Shown here: one piece after another, positions 5,894-6,402 of the stretch
How positions within the stretch are numbered: position 1 is the first letter of the stretch
Layout of the letters: each line of letters opens with the position of its first letter
NCBI GenBank assembly: GCA_905236365.1
Contig: CAJOPP010000140.1
Span: forward strand, 1-6,402
From: an uncultured Lachnospiraceae bacterium
Lineage (GTDB): Bacteria; Bacillota; Clostridia; Lachnospirales; Lachnospiraceae
Direction of reading: 5' to 3'
DNA: 6,402 nucleotides
Position numbers and translations under genes: made by a program
The notes under the pieces: generated by a model
The model's database searches: none
Told to the model about the DNA's origin: nothing
What the model saw: the letters and a program-made list of their open reading frames with translations, nothing else

Positions 5894-6151
5894 TCAGTCA
5901 TCTTCCATAATCACATCATCCAGGCAAACATCAACAAGTATTATATCCGGACCAATCCGAACCACATCACAAAACCGAATGCAATATCGAATACATTTCC
6001 CAAAAATCGAAAAAAAGCGCACAGGAGCTGGCACAATCAACGAGCAAATCCGACCATCGCAAGGGTCAATCTCAAGATCCGCCACACAGCCAATCCGTTT
6101 GCAATCCTTACAATTGATCACTTCTTTCTGTTTCAAATCCAGAAAAGTCAT
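5894..6151 (-). CDS. YlmC/YmxH-family PRC-barrel protein, cysteine-rich
   Basis: This 85-residue protein resembles the small PRC-barrel family annotated as sporulation protein YlmC/YmxH, whose molecular role is not established. Matching family features are the opening KEVINCKDCKRIG (9-21), DLEIDPCDGRI (25-35), LIVPAPVRFFSIFGK (38-52) and the closing RIGPDIILVDV (65-75). There is no signal peptide or membrane segment. It has nine cysteines (14, 17, 22, 31, 36, 53, 57, 61, 76), over ten percent of residues. I recall relatives in Lachnospiraceae also being cysteine-rich, but this looks high. The tryptophan-containing IPW segment common in the family is replaced by the CIRFCDVV region. The ATG at 6151 follows GGAG (6160-6157) by five bases. 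nrdR follows 31 bp downstream. The full length and intact frame argue against a pseudogene. Confidence 0.85.
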   Translation of the reverse strand: MTFLDLKQKEVINCKDCKRIGCVADLEIDPCDGRICSLIVPAPVRFFSIFGKCIRYCIRFCDVVRIGPDIILVDVCLDDVIMEDD

Positions 6152-6312
6152 AAATGCTCCAAATCTTATTTAGCATAATATATGCAATTCCTATGTCCTG
6201 TATGCTTCAATTTCCATAAATAACACTCAGAGACAATCCAGTTTGTCGCCAGCACTATCATAAAATCCCAATACCTATTATGAATACACCGAGGTACTAC
6301 AAAATCATACAG
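6152..6312 (-). promoter_or_regulatory. Spacer upstream of ylmC with weak promoter candidates
   Basis: No good sigma-A hexamer pair is visible. On the minus strand CATACAGG (6204-6197) resembles the -10 of the mother-cell sporulation factor sigma-E, with an AT-rich TTATTT 13 bases upstream, and CATATATTA (6184-6176) fits the sigma-K pattern CATAnnnTA. Either would suit a sporulation-family gene, but such short AT-rich matches are common by chance. A GCATA-ATA-TATGC inverted repeat lies at 6173-6185, 12 bases upstream of the GGAG site. No clear terminator follows the upstream ferredoxin gene; AGTACCT with AGGTATT (about 6299-6271) forms only a seven-pair stem without a U-run. Confidence 0.2.
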
Positions 6313-6402
6313 CTAAACAATAATTTTGACCGGACATTTCTCCTTGCAGGCACCGCACCTTGTACATTTTTCCTGATCAATATGAGCAATATTATTCTCA
6401 AC
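6313..6402 (-). CDS. C-terminal end of a 4Fe-4S ferredoxin-domain protein, possibly RnfB (partial)
   Basis: Twenty-nine residues and a TAG stop are visible. They contain a classic cubane-binding motif, CTRCGACKEKCP, with cysteines at visible residues 13, 16, 19 and 23, which would hold one 4Fe-4S cluster together with or next to a second cluster upstream. The lead-in VENNIAHIDQEK and the very short tail after the motif resemble the C-terminus of clostridial RnfB, the ferredoxin-like subunit of the membrane Rnf complex that couples ferredoxin oxidation and NAD reduction to ion transport. Other multi-cluster ferredoxin proteins end similarly, so RnfB is a guess while the iron-sulfur motif is certain. 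The start lies outside the window. Confidence 0.85.
   Translation of the reverse strand, partial: VENNIAHIDQEKCTRCGACKEKCPVKIIV

Overview
The window is an AT-rich stretch from a low-GC Gram-positive anaerobe of the class Clostridia, most likely a Lachnospiraceae-type organism. This is inferred from the gene set and order (comM-dprA-topA followed by codY), the Clostridia-like YlmC/YmxH sporulation-family protein, the strong AGGAGG-type ribosome binding sites, and extragenic hairpins of a style I associate with that family. No database search was possible. All genes lie on the minus strand, so the order of transcription runs from high to low coordinates.

Layout in the direction of transcription: (1) 6402-6313, the last 29 codons of a ferredoxin-domain protein, plausibly RnfB. 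(2) 6312-6152, a 161-bp spacer with only weak promoter candidates. (3) 6151-5894, a small cysteine-rich PRC-barrel protein (YlmC/YmxH family). (4) 5862-5413, nrdR, the ATP/dATP-sensing repressor of ribonucleotide reductase genes, 31 bp behind ylmC and probably cotranscribed with it. (5) A long gene-free gap (about 460 bp between nrdR and comM) with three hairpins, then a good sigma-A-type promoter beside a 14-bp perfect palindrome. (6) 4952-3420 comM, 3423-2314 dprA and 2293-218 topA, a tight operon: comM and dprA overlap by 4 bases and dprA and topA are 20 bp apart. (7) A 160-bp spacer with a candidate CodY box and promoter. (8) 57-1, the first 19 codons of codY.

How the genes fit together: ComM (branch-migration helicase) and DprA (RecA loader) both act on single-stranded DNA taken up or recombined into the chromosome. 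TopA relaxes negative supercoils in the same cell compartment. CodY is the GTP/branched-chain-amino-acid-sensing global regulator, and a near-consensus site upstream of its own gene suggests autoregulation. NrdR couples dNTP supply to nucleotide levels. These are mostly ordinary housekeeping genes.

Two starts should be moved inward from the longest open frame: comM to 4952 and nrdR to 5862. Both are supported by Shine-Dalgarno sites and by family length, and comM also by its promoter position. I see no convincing new system. The part least explained by known genes is the hairpin-rich gap at about 5041-5412.
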